Of a stretch of DNA of 64,000 bases, positions 1-11,407 are shown in pieces. Each line of letters begins with the position of its first letter. The stretch's first letter is position 1. The DNA is taken from the NCBI GenBank assembly GCA_018136815.1, contig CM030931.1, positions 5,090,148 to 5,154,147 of the forward strand. The letters run 5' to 3'. The DNA comes from Isochrysis galbana. Taxonomy: Eukaryota > Haptophyta > Isochrysidales > Isochrysidaceae. Both the position numbers and the translations under genes were made by a program. Below the pieces are notes generated by a model. That model had not been told where the DNA came from. It was given only the letters and a program-made list of their open reading frames with translations, and did not search any database.

Positions 1-1132
1 CGCACCTTAGCGTGTCGAGGCGCGATGGCTCTGCGCCCCCTGAATGCGATGCACTGCCGCCCACGCTGCGCAACAAATCGCTGCTGCGCCGCCGGCCCTC
101 CTCCCACGCCGCATAGGCCTCTGCCTGCGCCAGCTCCGGCTCCGGGTGCCACAGGATGCCCCTGCCACCTTAACATTGAAGGTTAGACATGATCATGGCC
201 CTGAACCCCGTAATTGCTCGGCCTATAGAAGGTGGGCCCGGAGGGGAGGGGCGAGGGGCGAGGGGGGGGGGGGGGGACGGGGGAGGGGGGAGGGGAAGGG
301 GGGGAGAGTTTTGCGCTTGGTTTCGTATTCCCGCTAAAACACCCATAAGTTTTGTGTGAGTTTCGCGCCGGCTCGCCTCTAGGGGAGTTTTGTGATAAGT
401 TTCGCGAAACTCTTACCAGGCCCTACGTCCGTGACCCCTATTCCGTATCTACCGTAGCTATAAGAAAGCCATGATACAGCCGTATCTACCGTATCTCGGG
501 GAGTCGTGAGTCGTGGGCCGTATCTCCCATGTAGGGTTCTAACGCGAGCCGAGGGCCTGAGAGGGGGGAGGTATAATCAGGTGGATAGATCTGTGCGCCT
601 TGGGTTATAATGCGGTCATGTGTGTCGTGGCTTGGCGTCTTAGCCTGTTGGTGCATGGCTAGTGGCAGTTGCGGCACTAATATTCAGTTGTTATATATAT
701 ACTACTATATATATAGGGCCCATGTGCCATGTGCGCTACTTTGGGCCTAGTTCAGGGGATGGTCATAGCTCCGATGACACAAGCGGGGCCTGGATTTATG
801 CTATATGCTGCACGATACTGCATATGCAACAGCTGCAACCTGCAACAACCCATCTAGTCAGTTCATAGGCATAGGTACAACAAATAGTACTTGCATACAT
901 TGGCAATGGCGGCTACAATTGAGGAGGTTTGTTTGTTGGACGACTGTCTCTCAATGCTGTCAGGCTGATATCTTGACAGACTGCCTCGTAAAGATCAGCG
1001 ATGGCAAATTTCATGTCCCAGCACGCCATGCACAAGCTATGGGCGATAGCTTACAGCATTCATTTTTACATTTCCTTCCTTTTGGCATACTTGGTCCGCA
1101 CGATACGTATCATGTTTTGATTATGGCCGTGC
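1..1132. other. Intergenic stretch with G-run and AT repeat
   Basis: I see no supportable gene here. The stretch holds a G-rich tract at about 236-310 (many runs of four or more G, so a possible quadruplex-forming site), short repeats of a 'ccgtatctaccg' type around 440-530, and an AT repeat at about 690-715. It is probably the 3' flank of the minus-strand gene that ends at 1133. Confidence 0.5.
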
Positions 1133-1846
1133 TCAATTGATAAGGGGGTCGTCATCGTCATAGTCGAAATGCGCTCCCTCGATGGCATCGCCATCCCAGC
1201 CCCCGTCATCAATCGGGGGTGGCGGAGTGGATGCTCCCGACTGCCCCTCCTTTTCCATGCGCTCAAGTTTCGCAATCACACTATCAATCTTGTCGTTGAG
1301 ACGTATGAGGGTGCTGATGACAGACTCAAGAGAGGTGAGGATGCGCTTGTTCGATAGCTCATTGTCCGCGGAGCCAGATGCTCCTCCTGCTGCCTCCCGC
1401 ACCTGGTTGAGTAGCTCTGATGCCATGAGCTTTTGTTTGAAGTTCTCGACGCCGCCAAGGTCATCGTCGTGCTCTGCGTTGTCTCCCAGGCCGAAGTGGG
1501 CCTCTTCGTCAACATACCAGTCTGCCCTGTTTGTCTGCGGCCTCTCCGTCTTCTTCGCTGCCTGGTCGGCTTCCCACCGCCTCTGGGCCTCAAGCTGCGC
1601 ATCCCATGTGTCGCTTGTGTCCATGGCGTCGAGTTCCTCATCGTCGATCTGGCAGACAGGGCGGAGGCCGATGCGCGCCTTGACGAGCGAGGGGTGAGCG
1701 CAAAACCCAACGCCCCCCAGGCGCACCCCCAGCGCCAGGGGTGCGAGTGCGAGAACCGCCAACATCTGGCCGTGTGGCGGGAGTGGGAGGCGGCCCCTGC
1801 GAGCGCCCGAGACTTCTTGCAAGGAACTCTCGGGCTCTACGTTCAT
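1133..1846 (-). CDS. Hypothetical protein with plastid-type leader
   Basis: Intronless 237-residue frame. I do not recognise the family. A second Met at residue 28 (codon at 1763-1765) opens a hydrophobic run (LAVLALAPLALG) followed by a basic, hydroxylated stretch, which looks like the signal peptide plus transit peptide used for complex plastids; this makes Met28 the likelier start. The mature part has an acidic WD-rich segment (residues about 65-120), a predicted amphipathic helix with heptad-like hydrophobics around residues 165-195 (ending IAKLERMEKEG), and an acidic tail with a run of four Asp. Composition is gene-like and the opposite-strand frames look like shadows. The targeting call is inference from composition only. 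Confidence 0.6.
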   Translation of the reverse strand: MNVEPESSLQEVSGARRGRLPLPPHGQMLAVLALAPLALGVRLGGVGFCAHPSLVKARIGLRPVCQIDDEELDAMDTSDTWDAQLEAQRRWEADQAAKKTERPQTNRADWYVDEEAHFGLGDNAEHDDDLGGVENFKQKLMASELLNQVREAAGGASGSADNELSNKRILTSLESVISTLIRLNDKIDSVIAKLERMEKEGQSGASTPPPPIDDGGWDGDAIEGAHFDYDDDDPLIN

Positions 1847-2246
1847 GGCCAGCGAGCTTTACTTTGGGAAGTTGAAAAGAGAGGAAGCAGCGGCGCGCGC
1901 GGTGCCGGAGAAACGAGAGGGATCGTCCCGCACCGAGGCACGCAAGGACCGCTCGACATCGACATCGTCTCTCTCGTCAAGATCGTTGTCGACCACGGGC
2001 ACAGGCGCCAGGGACTCGCACCTGATCGTGCATGACTTTGGCCGTTCTCGTCGCCGATCTCTTCAAGAAGGGGTTGTATTTGGAGCAGTGCAACTCACAT
2101 CTCACCATCTCACCCTCCAGTCACCCCCAACAGATTGAGAAAGACTGGTATTTACCTTCCCCATCCCCTTAACCCTAGTATGTGCCTAGTCCGCGAGGCG
2201 GACGGTCGGGACGTTTTTAGCACATATGGCTATATTGGGAGCCCCT

Positions 2247-2712
2247 CAACTAAGTTTATACTTGGTTGACCCATGGGGGGGCACGAGCCCCCCCCTCTCT
2301 CCACTCCTCCCCTGCCATGGGGGAGGAACCACCCATCCTCCTGGCATGCCTGATGGCTTGCCAGGAGGCCACTGCCCTACTGACCCACTCCCTTCCCCAC
2401 AGGCTCGCCCCATTCGCCCATCCTGGCCCCTCGTGACCAGCCCATTGCTCCAACCCCCCCTCCCCCCCTGGTCGACAGGCAGACAGGTGCAGACTGGGGG
2501 CCCCAGAGGCTCGGGAGCGCCAGCGAGGGAGAGGCAGGGGAGGCCAGGGCCCAGCCCCAGCCTCCTCTGCCCCCTGAGCTGGCCTCCAGGAGCCTCCTAG
2601 GGCCGCCAGAGGGCAGCTGGAGGCCTGCCGCAGGCGCGCCATCGCGCGTGCCGCAGGAGAGGGGAGAGAGAGCGCGGAAAAGGGGGTGGGCGCGAGCGAG
2701 AGCTCCGCCCAC
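2247..2712 (+). repeat. Dispersed repeat family R1, copy A
   Basis: One end carries the family terminus, here reading CAACTAAGTTTATACTTGG and continuing into a G/C-rich 'cccatgggggggcacgag' block. The body (catgccagg and gggaggaacc blocks, a gaggcaggggaggccagggc block, then agagctccgcccacc) matches the copies near 29.3-30.1, 30.13-30.62 and 62.7-63.0 kb. It shows no convincing coding capacity; open frames through it are compositional. The other end fades near 2712. Class unknown; see the finding on the fixed terminus. Confidence 0.75.
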
Positions 2713-2786
2713 CGGAAAATCGGTAAGTCTCGCGCCTGTTTACAGGATAAGACGAGACATAGTGGGCCGCCCACTCGGAGACACAG

Positions 2787-4300
2787 TGTCGCATCCGCGA
2801 TCGACTTCCGACCTTAGGCGTCTTCGAGCCCAGTCGTTCTTGTTGCCGCGGGGTTTTACTCGTAACTTGTAGAACTCTGCACTCGTAACTCGCCCCTCGC
2901 TCCTTGCCGTTGCGCCCCTTTGTGGCCTGTCTCGCTCCTGTTTCGCTCCTTTGCACCTTGGGCCTTGCTCTGCCTTTGGTCCCTCCTTGCTGTCGTTCCC
3001 CCGCGCTCGTTCTCGCTCTCGTCGTAGGTGTTCGTCGTTGCGGACCTTTCCCCCGCGCGAAGCCTACCCTCTCTCCCCTTCCGGTTTACGCTCGTAGATT
3101 CCCTCCTTACTTTCTATCTGTTCGTTCGCGGTAACCGCCGTTCGCCGTCGGCTCTTCCGTCGCATCATCGCTCTCTTGTCGGCTTTCTCTTCCTTGTTTC
3201 CTTCCTTCTGTGTTTTCCCCGCCCAAGTGGAGAAAGATACGTTAGTGTGGAGGAATGTTGGGTGAAAGTCAGGTGTGCGTGTCTCGGATTGTTGTCGGAC
3301 TCATCGGATTGGTACCCTGTCGGCCTCTGTCGCCCTCGTCCCTCGTCCCAGTCGCTCCTCGCTCCCTCGTTTTCGCTCTCGCTCTCGCTCAGTCGTAACC
3401 AGCAATCTTACAACACCAACCAAATCCACTCACTCACCCACTCACCCTCGCTATCCGCTATGTCCGCTCCGTCTTCGCGCTCGCCCTCGCCACTGCCCGC
3501 CATCCATCTCCCAACCATGGAAGATGGCCTGCCCGTCCCGCCCGCCAATGGCCAAAATGCCGTGCCTGCCGCCGCCTACCTTCCGTCCCGTTCGGTTCCT
3601 CCTGTCCCATCCATAACCTCCAATCCGTCAGGTGAAGAATCCGAGTCGTCGCGTCCCGCGCCGGACCCGCCACAGGAGCTCCAGAGCCCCAAATCCACAG
3701 AGTCGGGCCCGCTACCCGCTCTGCTTCCCACCGACGCCGAACCCTTCGCCCACTCGCACGCCGAGGCCGCAGCCACCGCTCCCCCAGACCCTTCCGAGTT
3801 CGGCGCCGCGCCTCCATCCTCGCCCCCGTCGCCCTCCGGTGCAGTGAGGAGCGGGCCAATGCCCGCTTCCACTGAAACCTTGCCCGCTTTGGCTTTGCCG
3901 CACTACCCACCCCCGCCTGAAGACGAGGGCGGTGCCCCACCCCCACCCTCCGACTCAGAGGGTGGATACGAGCCCTATACCGAGCGCGCCGGCTACAAGC
4001 CAATCGCCTCGGTCGTACCCCAGTCGCCCCTCTCCTCCCGGGATGGAAGCCTCCCAGATGCCCGCAGGGTGCCCGTCCACTCATTTGCCCCCTGTCTCCC
4101 CGGTCTTCTGTCTACCCTGTGCATCCCCGTCCGTCGTGTGTCATTATGCAGGCTGGTAACTGGTACTCTTCATGTCACGCCGAGCCCCCAACCACCCTCA
4201 CTCCACACTCGCAGTCCCCACACTCCCACACACACAGCCTCACATCAGACACAGCACCACCTCCCAAACCACAGCCAGTCCCAGCCACACTGACTTCCCA
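2787..4300 (+). mobile_element. LTR-retrotransposon 5' piece (LTR start, leader, gag-like frame)
   Basis: Fossil. It begins with TGTCGCATCC, the start used by the LTRs of this window, and its first ~60 bases match another LTR-start piece at about 14480-14539 on the other strand. A C/T-rich leader follows. A Pro/Ser-rich frame (about 3461-4293) opens with a Met and resembles the low-complexity start of a gag, but no capsid or zinc-knuckle motif is visible. The rest of an element is not present here. A host Pro-rich gene is the main alternative. Confidence 0.4.
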
Positions 4301-4398
4301 CTCGATACTACGCACCAACTTGAGCGGGATGCAGCATACCCTCTTGCCAAACGAGTGGGTTGGATAGCTACCCTCATGATCCCCACGATCTTCCGCGA

Positions 4399-4545
4399 TT
4401 GAACGCTTTTCCATGTGTAGGCTGATGGTGATTGAACGCTTTTCCATGCGGTGGGGGTGATGGCGATTGAACGCGTTCCCACGTGTAGGCTGATGGTGAT
4501 TGAACGCTTTTGCCTATGCTGTGGGTGATGGTGATTGAGCGCTTC
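4399..4545 (+). repeat. Minisatellite, about 33-bp unit, about 5 units
   Basis: Tandem units of the form 'gattgaacgcttttcca' plus a variable 'tgtaggctgatggt' segment are repeated about five times with moderate divergence between units. Confidence 0.8.
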
Positions 4546-4565
4546 TCGCCTCATGCGGGTGAACC

Positions 4566-4588
4566 AGAACCAAGTATAAACTTAGTTG
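4566..4588 (-). repeat. Repeat family R1, terminal stub (copy F)
   Basis: Only the last ~20 bases of the family are here (AACCAAGTATAAACTTAGTTG type). The stub is followed directly by unrelated sequence, as in the longer copies. Confidence 0.65.
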
Positions 4589-4734
4589 CCCTAAACATAA
4601 ACATTATAACAAGTTAGGTTTCAGGTTGGGTGTTAACTCGTAACTCGTCAGATGCTGCCCATTACTGGGTATTAAGGGTATTAACTCGTTAGCGGGCTTA
4701 AACCAGCCCCAGCCTTGAAGCTCATTGGGTGAAG

Positions 4735-4782
4735 ACCCATCGCGAGGGCTTGGAAATCGCATCATCTAGGATGAATCTGACA
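4735..4782 (-). mobile_element. LTR-start fragment
   Basis: Fossil scrap. On the minus strand it reads from a TGTCAGATTC start into a stretch shared with the LTR starts at 10692 (+) and 47665 (-), including the 'gatgatgcgatttcca' block. No partner LTR or internal region was seen next to it. Confidence 0.5.
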
Positions 4783-4955
4783 TAGCCCGAACCTTCCAGA
4801 ATTTTTGACCGGGTGCGCGAAGAATCTGTCTCCTATCAACATATATTTGGCACACTGCCATAACGGTCTTGCTATCCGAGACTGACCCGTTGCGATGTGG
4901 CAAGGTGTTGCATGATGAGGCTACATTTTGTGTTGTGCACCAATACTTTTCTTCA

Positions 4956-7900
4956 TCATGGGAAGTTTTGCCTGTCCTTACCGGTACAATACGGATGCGA
5001 GCACTGCCATTTGTCCTTCTCTGCCTCATATCTAGCCGGATACCTAAGGGAAGCCCACGAGCGCAGCCACTGTGAAGCTGGCCAAACCAATTTCGAAACA
5101 TTGTAGGGAGCCTTCTCTCCCAAGCGACAACGCCTGCAGCCCTCGGCGCCAGGTTGACAACACGTTCGGTATGGCGAGAGCCCAAGAGAACCCCGGGCCT
5201 CAGCACGGCAAAACTGCTCCATGTCTTGCCGCGAGGTTGCATCTGGCCTCTTTGGTGGTTGCAGCTCATCTATCGATGCCGCCTTGCGCGTGATGGCGCA
5301 CGGGTTGCACCACATGCCATGGGTTGCTGCATCCAGTTGAGTTCGGCTCGGAGTCCATCTGCGAGAGGGGACACTTCGATGGTCAGCTGCCCCGCCTCCC
5401 CCCCCCGCGTGCGACAGTACCTCCCAGGCTCCACACCAAATTCAATGAAATCCGTACCTTGGCCAATCGTGCAGGTCGATCTCGGCGAGGTCCTCGCCGC
5501 TCACGTGCAAGACGTCTGCGCGTTCAGCTCCTGCCAAGGCGGCGCGCAATGCGGCAAACGTGGTGCGGGCCGGGTGCAAAATAGATGCGCCTCCGCCTCC
5601 AGTAGCGGACGCAATAGAAGAGCCCTGGGCGGGCCGAGGTTGATGGCACCCATCTATGGCGCACAAATGTAGGTTGGCATAGCTCATCCCCTCTGCCGGC
5701 ATCTTGAATCGAGGGGAGCTCAAGAAGTATGGCTCTCGGATGGACAGGGAGACTCCGGGCGTTTTGATGACCCTATGCAGGCGAGCAGCCCAATGTCGAG
5801 TGACTTGATCGATCCGTGCAGGCAGAACTGCACTACAACGCATCTCCCACTCGCGAAGCCAGCTGTTGAGATTTTGCGGATGATTGCCATGCTCGCAGCG
5901 CACACCTTCGTAGCTTCTCCTCATCCAACCAGTAATACACCGGGCATATGCGCGGCAGGTTGACGCGTTGAGACGTGGCCCATCCAAAGTAAGCCATCGC
6001 CCGGTGGTACCACGCATAGCAAGGGTAGGCCATCGGCTCATCACCGCACATGAGGCGTGGGAGTAGAAGTGTGCGATTCAAGGCGGAGGCAAGCATGGCT
6101 GCTGCAGAAAACTCCCGGAGCTGTAAGGCAATCATCTCGAACCTATCAATCATGGACGGCGAGATAAGCAAGACGCAATCATGCAGTGTGTGAGCCCTGG
6201 CGCATGGCTTGCGCTGCCTCAAAGGCATGGATGTGCTGTAGTGCGCAAACATACCCGCCTTCAGCCATCAAATCCGCTTTTGCGGGTAGGGCGGTCGTGA
6301 AGGTTAGGAAGCGGCCGGGGTCCGAATAATACTTCGGTGGATCGTGCCATACATTCTCTTCTCGCATGATGGATCTGAGAGGCAGTGTTGGCGATAGTAG
6401 GCAAGACGGCCGAGCTAGCAAACGACAAGAGGAAAGCGCGCGCATTGTGCGCTCCCGCACAATCACCCCTTCCTCCACTGCGCAAGCGCTACTCTGCGGG
6501 AAAGGTGCGTCCCGCAAGCTCCGTACGTACATCTTTCTGAGTGCGTTCTTGCCGTGGGAAAATATCGCGTGGAGGGAATACGGGTAAGATGACACGTCGA
6601 TGCGTCGCTCCCGGTGAATGAAAAACGTGAAAGAGGTGGTGAACTATGAAAAGCATCAGGGCGGGTGCTTGTCAGTGGCGAGGAGCATGCATCGCTAAGC
6701 CACGATTGGCCCGATGGCGTGAAGATGGGAGAGGGAGAGCTTGGGTGTTGCCATGAGCTGCTACTCCGCTACTTACAGAGATGATGGGCCCGAGATTCCC
6801 CACGCCTCACCTGCAGCATTGGCAAGACGCCCATCGCTAGACGTTGCCCGAACACGAGTGCTAGCAATCGGTCCGTGGGGTGCTCCTGCATTCCTTTTGC
6901 GAGGACGCGCTTGTTGATGGGGTCTTGGTCCCATGGAGAGAGGTGCGGAAGCAGTTTCCCAGACGCATCGGTCTTAACGCTCTTCACCCATGCATCTGAG
7001 ATATTGTGCGCTCAGAGGAGGCATCGTAACGAGAGAGCACCGTGGGGTCACATGCCAGGATTAGAGCTGATTACGCATGAGCAGCGTTGGTGTCAAGGCT
7101 GGAGGTGGAAGCTCATCAGCCGGGCTTGTGCTGGCCAAGGTGAGCAATCACCCATCATCTGGGCGAGCGCCTCTCTCGCGTGCCCGTACATGAAAAGCGT
7201 CCCAATGTTAAAGCTAATGGCAGACTGCATGGCATGTTCAAGTTCCAACGCCACTGGCCTGCGAGACGTCGCCTCATCTCCTGCCTGATGCAAAGGGGAC
7301 CGGCAAGGTGAGAGCAAGGGTAGGCCTTGTTGCGCGACATGTTTGCATGCACCCAAGGCCTCTTGCGGAGGTAGAGTCCGCTACGGCCCTGACTGGTGCA
7401 GCTTAGGGTGGACGAACAACATTTCGCTCCAATCACCAGCCTTGGAGTCGGCCAGGTGTGTCAATGCAGCAGTCACAGGGCGCAGATCGGTGCATCATAC
7501 CTGCACAGCCATGCCTGCTTGCTTGAGCTGTTGCTCCTCATCGGAGCCGGAGAGCTCGTGGCGTACCTGGATCTTGTTCAACCGCTCGGCTGTTTTGCCA
7601 CTGTCGTCCCGCAGGCCCCGCCTGTAGAATGAGGATCGAGCAGCCTCCCAATTGTCTAGGATCGTGCTGGCGCTGCTGGCGCCGTCGTCGCCCTGGTCCT
7701 CGCGACTCGGGCTCAATGTTCCAAATGAAGGAATGGGAGGCCTCCCCGGCCGCAGGCTGGCATACCAAGTGTAATTCCCGTCTATTCCCCGCCATGGTGC
7801 CTGGAATACGACCGTCTCTCGTTCGTCGACATCTTGCCACCGGACGTACTCGTCGTCGGAGGGAGCACCAGGCGTCATGTCCCAGCGCTGCCGAGACTGT

Positions 7901-8700
7901 GGAACCTGTGCCCATCCCCACGACATCTCGGCAGGCCCACTCATTAGCCCAACCTCCCGTGAAGCACCCCACCTGCCTTCACTGGAGTGTGAACGGCCTC
8001 CGACTGGAGGCACCCCCGCGCTTCCTTCAATTGATGGCTCCCACTGAGGCGAGACATGCGAGGACGACTCGTCTGATAGATGCCGGGGCGCTCGCGCTCC
8101 ACGCTGTTGGCTGCGGCTGTGTGCCTTGCCGACGACCTTCGGCTCCAGCTGGCGAGGTCGGTCTTCGGGCTGGACGGGGAGCGGCGTAGATGAGTAGCCA
8201 TTGAAGGCTCTATCAGTGCATAGCAGGAAGTCTAGCGCCGGGTGCGCCTTCTTCGCCGCCACGAAGTAGGGCAGCGGGTTGCGAAGCCAAGCGATGTCGG
8301 AATCGGAGATCAGCACATCGAGGCCTGAGAGCAGAAGCGGTTTCACCTCGGCCCACCTGCCAGCCTGGCCGTTGATATGCATCAGTGGCCCATCCGCACA
8401 GAACAGTCCCGCCCCTGCAAGCCGGAATGCCTCTTCGCCGCCGCCCGAATCAGACCCACCAGCAGAGCCAAAGTCTGTCAGCCGCTCCGAGATTCCGACA
8501 AGAGAGGAGAGGCGAAGCTGCTGGAGTTGGCGCGCCCAGTTGAGGGCAAACGAGGCGGCCTCGCGGTTGGTGAATGTCACCACCAGCACGCCGCCGTTCG
8601 CGTGGCTGCTCACCAACTCGTCGCTCAGAGCGAGGTGGGACGGAAGGACGTGGCAGCCGGGGTAGAGCACCATCGCCCGACGACGGGTCTGCGCCGCCAC
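4956..8700 (-). CDS. GT77-like nucleotide-sugar glycosyltransferase (plant XEG113/RRA type)
   Basis: Golgi-type glycosyltransferase adding a pentose or related sugar; the acceptor is unknown. Exon 1 (8700-7501, 400 codons) holds the GT fold with a DxD-type metal site, SDSD at residues 132-135 in an ISDSDIAWLRNP context. My model for later exons is 7284-7152, 6995-6811, 6643-6531, 6374 to about 6190, about 6190 to 5960, about 5950-5458 and 5358-4956; each boundary with exact numbers has GT-AG and keeps phase. Family landmarks downstream are a W-DPP-YY block, an LNRTLLLPRL block, a VYYWLDEE block and REPYFLSSPR. The junctions near 6190 and 5955 need a frame change I could not assign to clean splice sites, so they may be tiny introns or errors. 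Exon 1 carries an unusual ~170-residue Ser/Gly/Arg-rich insertion after the DxD half. Confidence 0.75.
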
Positions 8701-8981
8701 TCTCTTTTATTTGCTAATAGTACTCCTAGTAGTACATATTTTGGGGGTTGGGGGGGGGTTTGCCCCCCCTGGTATTCCGTCGTCACAGCCATACCTTGTA
8801 TTCTTGTATTCAACCTTGCATGCCACTCGACACACGCGCCCTCCACCCACTCGCCTGCTCATTCACTCTGCAGCGGTGCCCGTGCGGAGCTGACTCTTGA
8901 GTGAAAAAAAATTCAATATTCTTGTCTCGCTATCGCTAGCGGTAGCGGTAGCGGCCATGAGACTCACTCATTCACAGGTAG

Positions 8982-9197
8982 CCTACATGTGAAACACAGG
9001 AACAGGAATAGTGTTTTTTTCGGAGGCTCAAAACATATGTTTTTCGCTGTTTTATTTCGGGCGCCCCCCCTACCCGGCACATTTGTTTTTTGTTTTTTGC
9101 ACTGTTTTTCTCTGTTTTTTTTTGACGGCAAAAAACATACGGTTGACTGTTTTTGCTGTTTTATTATTTCTAAGTTTGACTGTGTTTCACATGTAGG
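8982..9197. mobile_element. MITE with 17-bp terminal inverted repeats (hAT-like)
   Basis: The left end (8982-8998) CCTACATGTGAAACACA is exactly inverted at 9181-9197. Immediate flanks are acaggtag (8974-8981) and tcaggtag (9198-9205), a 7/8-matching 8-bp target duplication, the length used by hAT transposases. The 216-bp body is T-rich with several 'gttttt' runs and has no coding capacity. Confidence 0.75.
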
Positions 9198-9299
9198 TCA
9201 GGTAGACACAACACGCCCTTCCCCTTCCCCCTTCCCTCACAACCCGCCTTGTGGCATCTCCATCGTCTCCCCTTGTCCCTTGTGCTATACTTAGGGGCT

Positions 9300-10756
9300 C
9301 AAGACCACTGCCTCTATGTCCGCAATCTCGTGGTCTGCCGTGCCGATGGCGACCGCGCGGCTCAAGGGTTCGTTCTCCCAGACGTTGCCCTCACGGTGAA
9401 CAGCACCCTGGCTGACACTGGAGCGGGCCCGTCAGTAATCACCACTACTCTTCTCGATCGACTACCTGAAGACGCCTGCGTCGAACGCGTATCGGACGCT
9501 ACCATCCCCAACCTACATGGGCCGGACGGCCTTCCTCTCATCACTAGGGGCCGGGGTCGTGTTACCTCCCGGTCTCCGGCGTCTTTGATCTTTGGGCGTG
9601 AGCTGCGTCTGCCCGCTCAACTTTCTGATCCGAAGTCTGTTTCGTCTACTGCTCTCGAGGCCGCGTCCGCCGACGTTCGCTCGTACGCATCCAGGCTCAA
9701 TACGAGCCTCCGCCTCTCTTGGTCCAGCGCTCTCGAGGCTACCCTAGCCGCTCAGGCTGAGTCGGTCCGTGACGCTACGGTCAAGTCCCAAAGACCAGCT
9801 CGTTTCGAACCTGGGGATCGCGTCTGCATGCGATTACCAGGCCATGCCAACAAGTTGCAATTCATCTACTCGGGTCCCTACCGCGTCGTAGAGGCTCTGT
9901 CCGACACTAGGTACCGACTCCGTGATCTGGAGAACCGGTTAGTCAAGGAGGAGGTGCACATCTCGAACCTCCGGCCGTATCATACTTTCGTTGATGAAGA
10001 GCCGCTGGCTGACGACGAGTACATCGTTGAGAAGTTGCTCGATCGTCGTAGCCATGGCGAATCTACCGAGTACCTCGTGAAGTGGCGTGGCTATTCTCTT
10101 CGAGAAGCCACCTGGGAGCCTCGTTCCGAGTTGCTCCGCCGTTGTTCTGACTTGCTTGATGAGTATGATCGCTCCGTCGAAGAGACTTGTCCAGAAGATG
10201 TTGAGTCCCCGGAAGCAACTTCTTCGTCAGCCAGGGATACTCCTCTTCCTCTCGTTCTCGATGCGCCGTCTTCGCGCACTCGATCCAGGCTCCATTCTCG
10301 TCGATCCCATGTCTTGGGTAAGGGACCCGTCCCTCTAGGCTTGCCCCATGCCTCGGCTAGGGCTCCGAGTTCAAGTTTCCGTCCGAGCGAATCATGGAGG
10401 TGATGAACGCGTGCTGCCTGCGCTCTACACCCGGCGCAACACCCGAGCAAAGCTCCTGTAAAAGGGAGAAGTGGGTGGGGCAGTGCGTACGAAAGAGGCC
10501 GCCGCGTAAAGCCGCCGATTTCGTGCTCGCTTTGGATCCAAAGGGTGTTCTTGTCTCCACGTGTCGCTCGCTATGTTCCGTTGCTTCTTGTTCCGATTCT
10601 GACCTCTGGTCAGCCCAAGTTCCAGGTTCCAGGTCTCTGCTTCCAGGTTCACCGCTCGACATCGGGAGATGTCTCGATCTTAGTCGGGGGGTGTCGCATT
10701 CATCCTAGATGATGCGATTTCCAGGCTCTTATTTCCAGGTCCTTCGCCGTGCGACA
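9300..10756 (+). mobile_element. Incomplete Ty3/gypsy chromovirus, relative of the 48-54 kb element
   Basis: Fossil, incomplete. Parts present: a piece of the aspartic protease (ADTGAGPS motif, about 9410), the C-terminal part of integrase, and a chromodomain (EYIVEKLLDRR and YLVKWRGYS, about 10015-10100) with the tail after it. Reverse transcriptase and RNase H are absent. A polypurine tract (agtcgggggg, 10682-10691) precedes a short LTR remnant that begins TGTCGCATTC at 10692 and ends TGCGACA at 10756. The protein parts are almost identical to those of the large element, so the copy is young. Confidence 0.9.
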
Positions 10757-11407
10757 AAAAAAGGGAACCTCGAGTTGCACCCTCTTCCATGAAAGCTTCG
10801 TCCATCGCGGATCGCGGCGAGGGCCGCGGCAGCGAGGGCGGGAGGCGGCGCGCGCTCCATGACCCTATCAGTTTACTGATAGTTGTGCGTGGACCCGTAT
10901 AGCTAGCGTGAGTAGCCCGAATCTTCAGATGTTTTATTATTATATTATTATTATTACATTATGTACTTACGATTCCTATTGACTATTGATCATTGCCATT
11001 GCCATTGCTATGTACCGCCTACTGCCACACACGATCAGCCTTTAGCCGTATTGTCCATCTCCAGTGGGTTGGGCAGGCAGAACTTGACTGGCTAAGAGTT
11101 TCTCTCACATTGTAGTTGTAGAGAATTTGTGTTGCTTGTGTTGCAATGTATGAAGATGTATGCCAGAAGCACCGTGATTTTGCATTTGTCAGGGAAGATG
11201 GGCGAGGCGGAGCCGCACTTCATACATGAGGCGCGATGGATCACGCGGGACAACGCCTGGTCAAAATGGTGCGAAGGATGATCTGCCGCAAGAGAAATAG
11301 ATGGTTCGGCCATTCGTAGCCCGCAACATGCACGGGTAGTCGCCTCCCATCGCTTCAGTGCCTCTGTTTCAAGGGCAACAGCTATGAAAAAACGTCGACA
11401 TGGTGAA
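10757..11407. other. Intergenic, with (TTA)n tract
   Basis: No gene seen. It contains a TTA/TAT microsatellite around 10930-10965 preceded by 'gaatcttcagatgtttt', a motif that recurs with variants near 21.85, 37.68, 38.82 and 63.17 kb. The right part is probably the 3' flank of the gene ending at 11408. Confidence 0.4.

Noticed and set aside
236-310. Coding frame 44-337
   Set aside because: Its C-terminal half translates a G-run; no homology or start context.
2226-2774. Overlapping frames on both strands
   Set aside because: They are inside dispersed repeat copy A; frames in other copies are not conserved.
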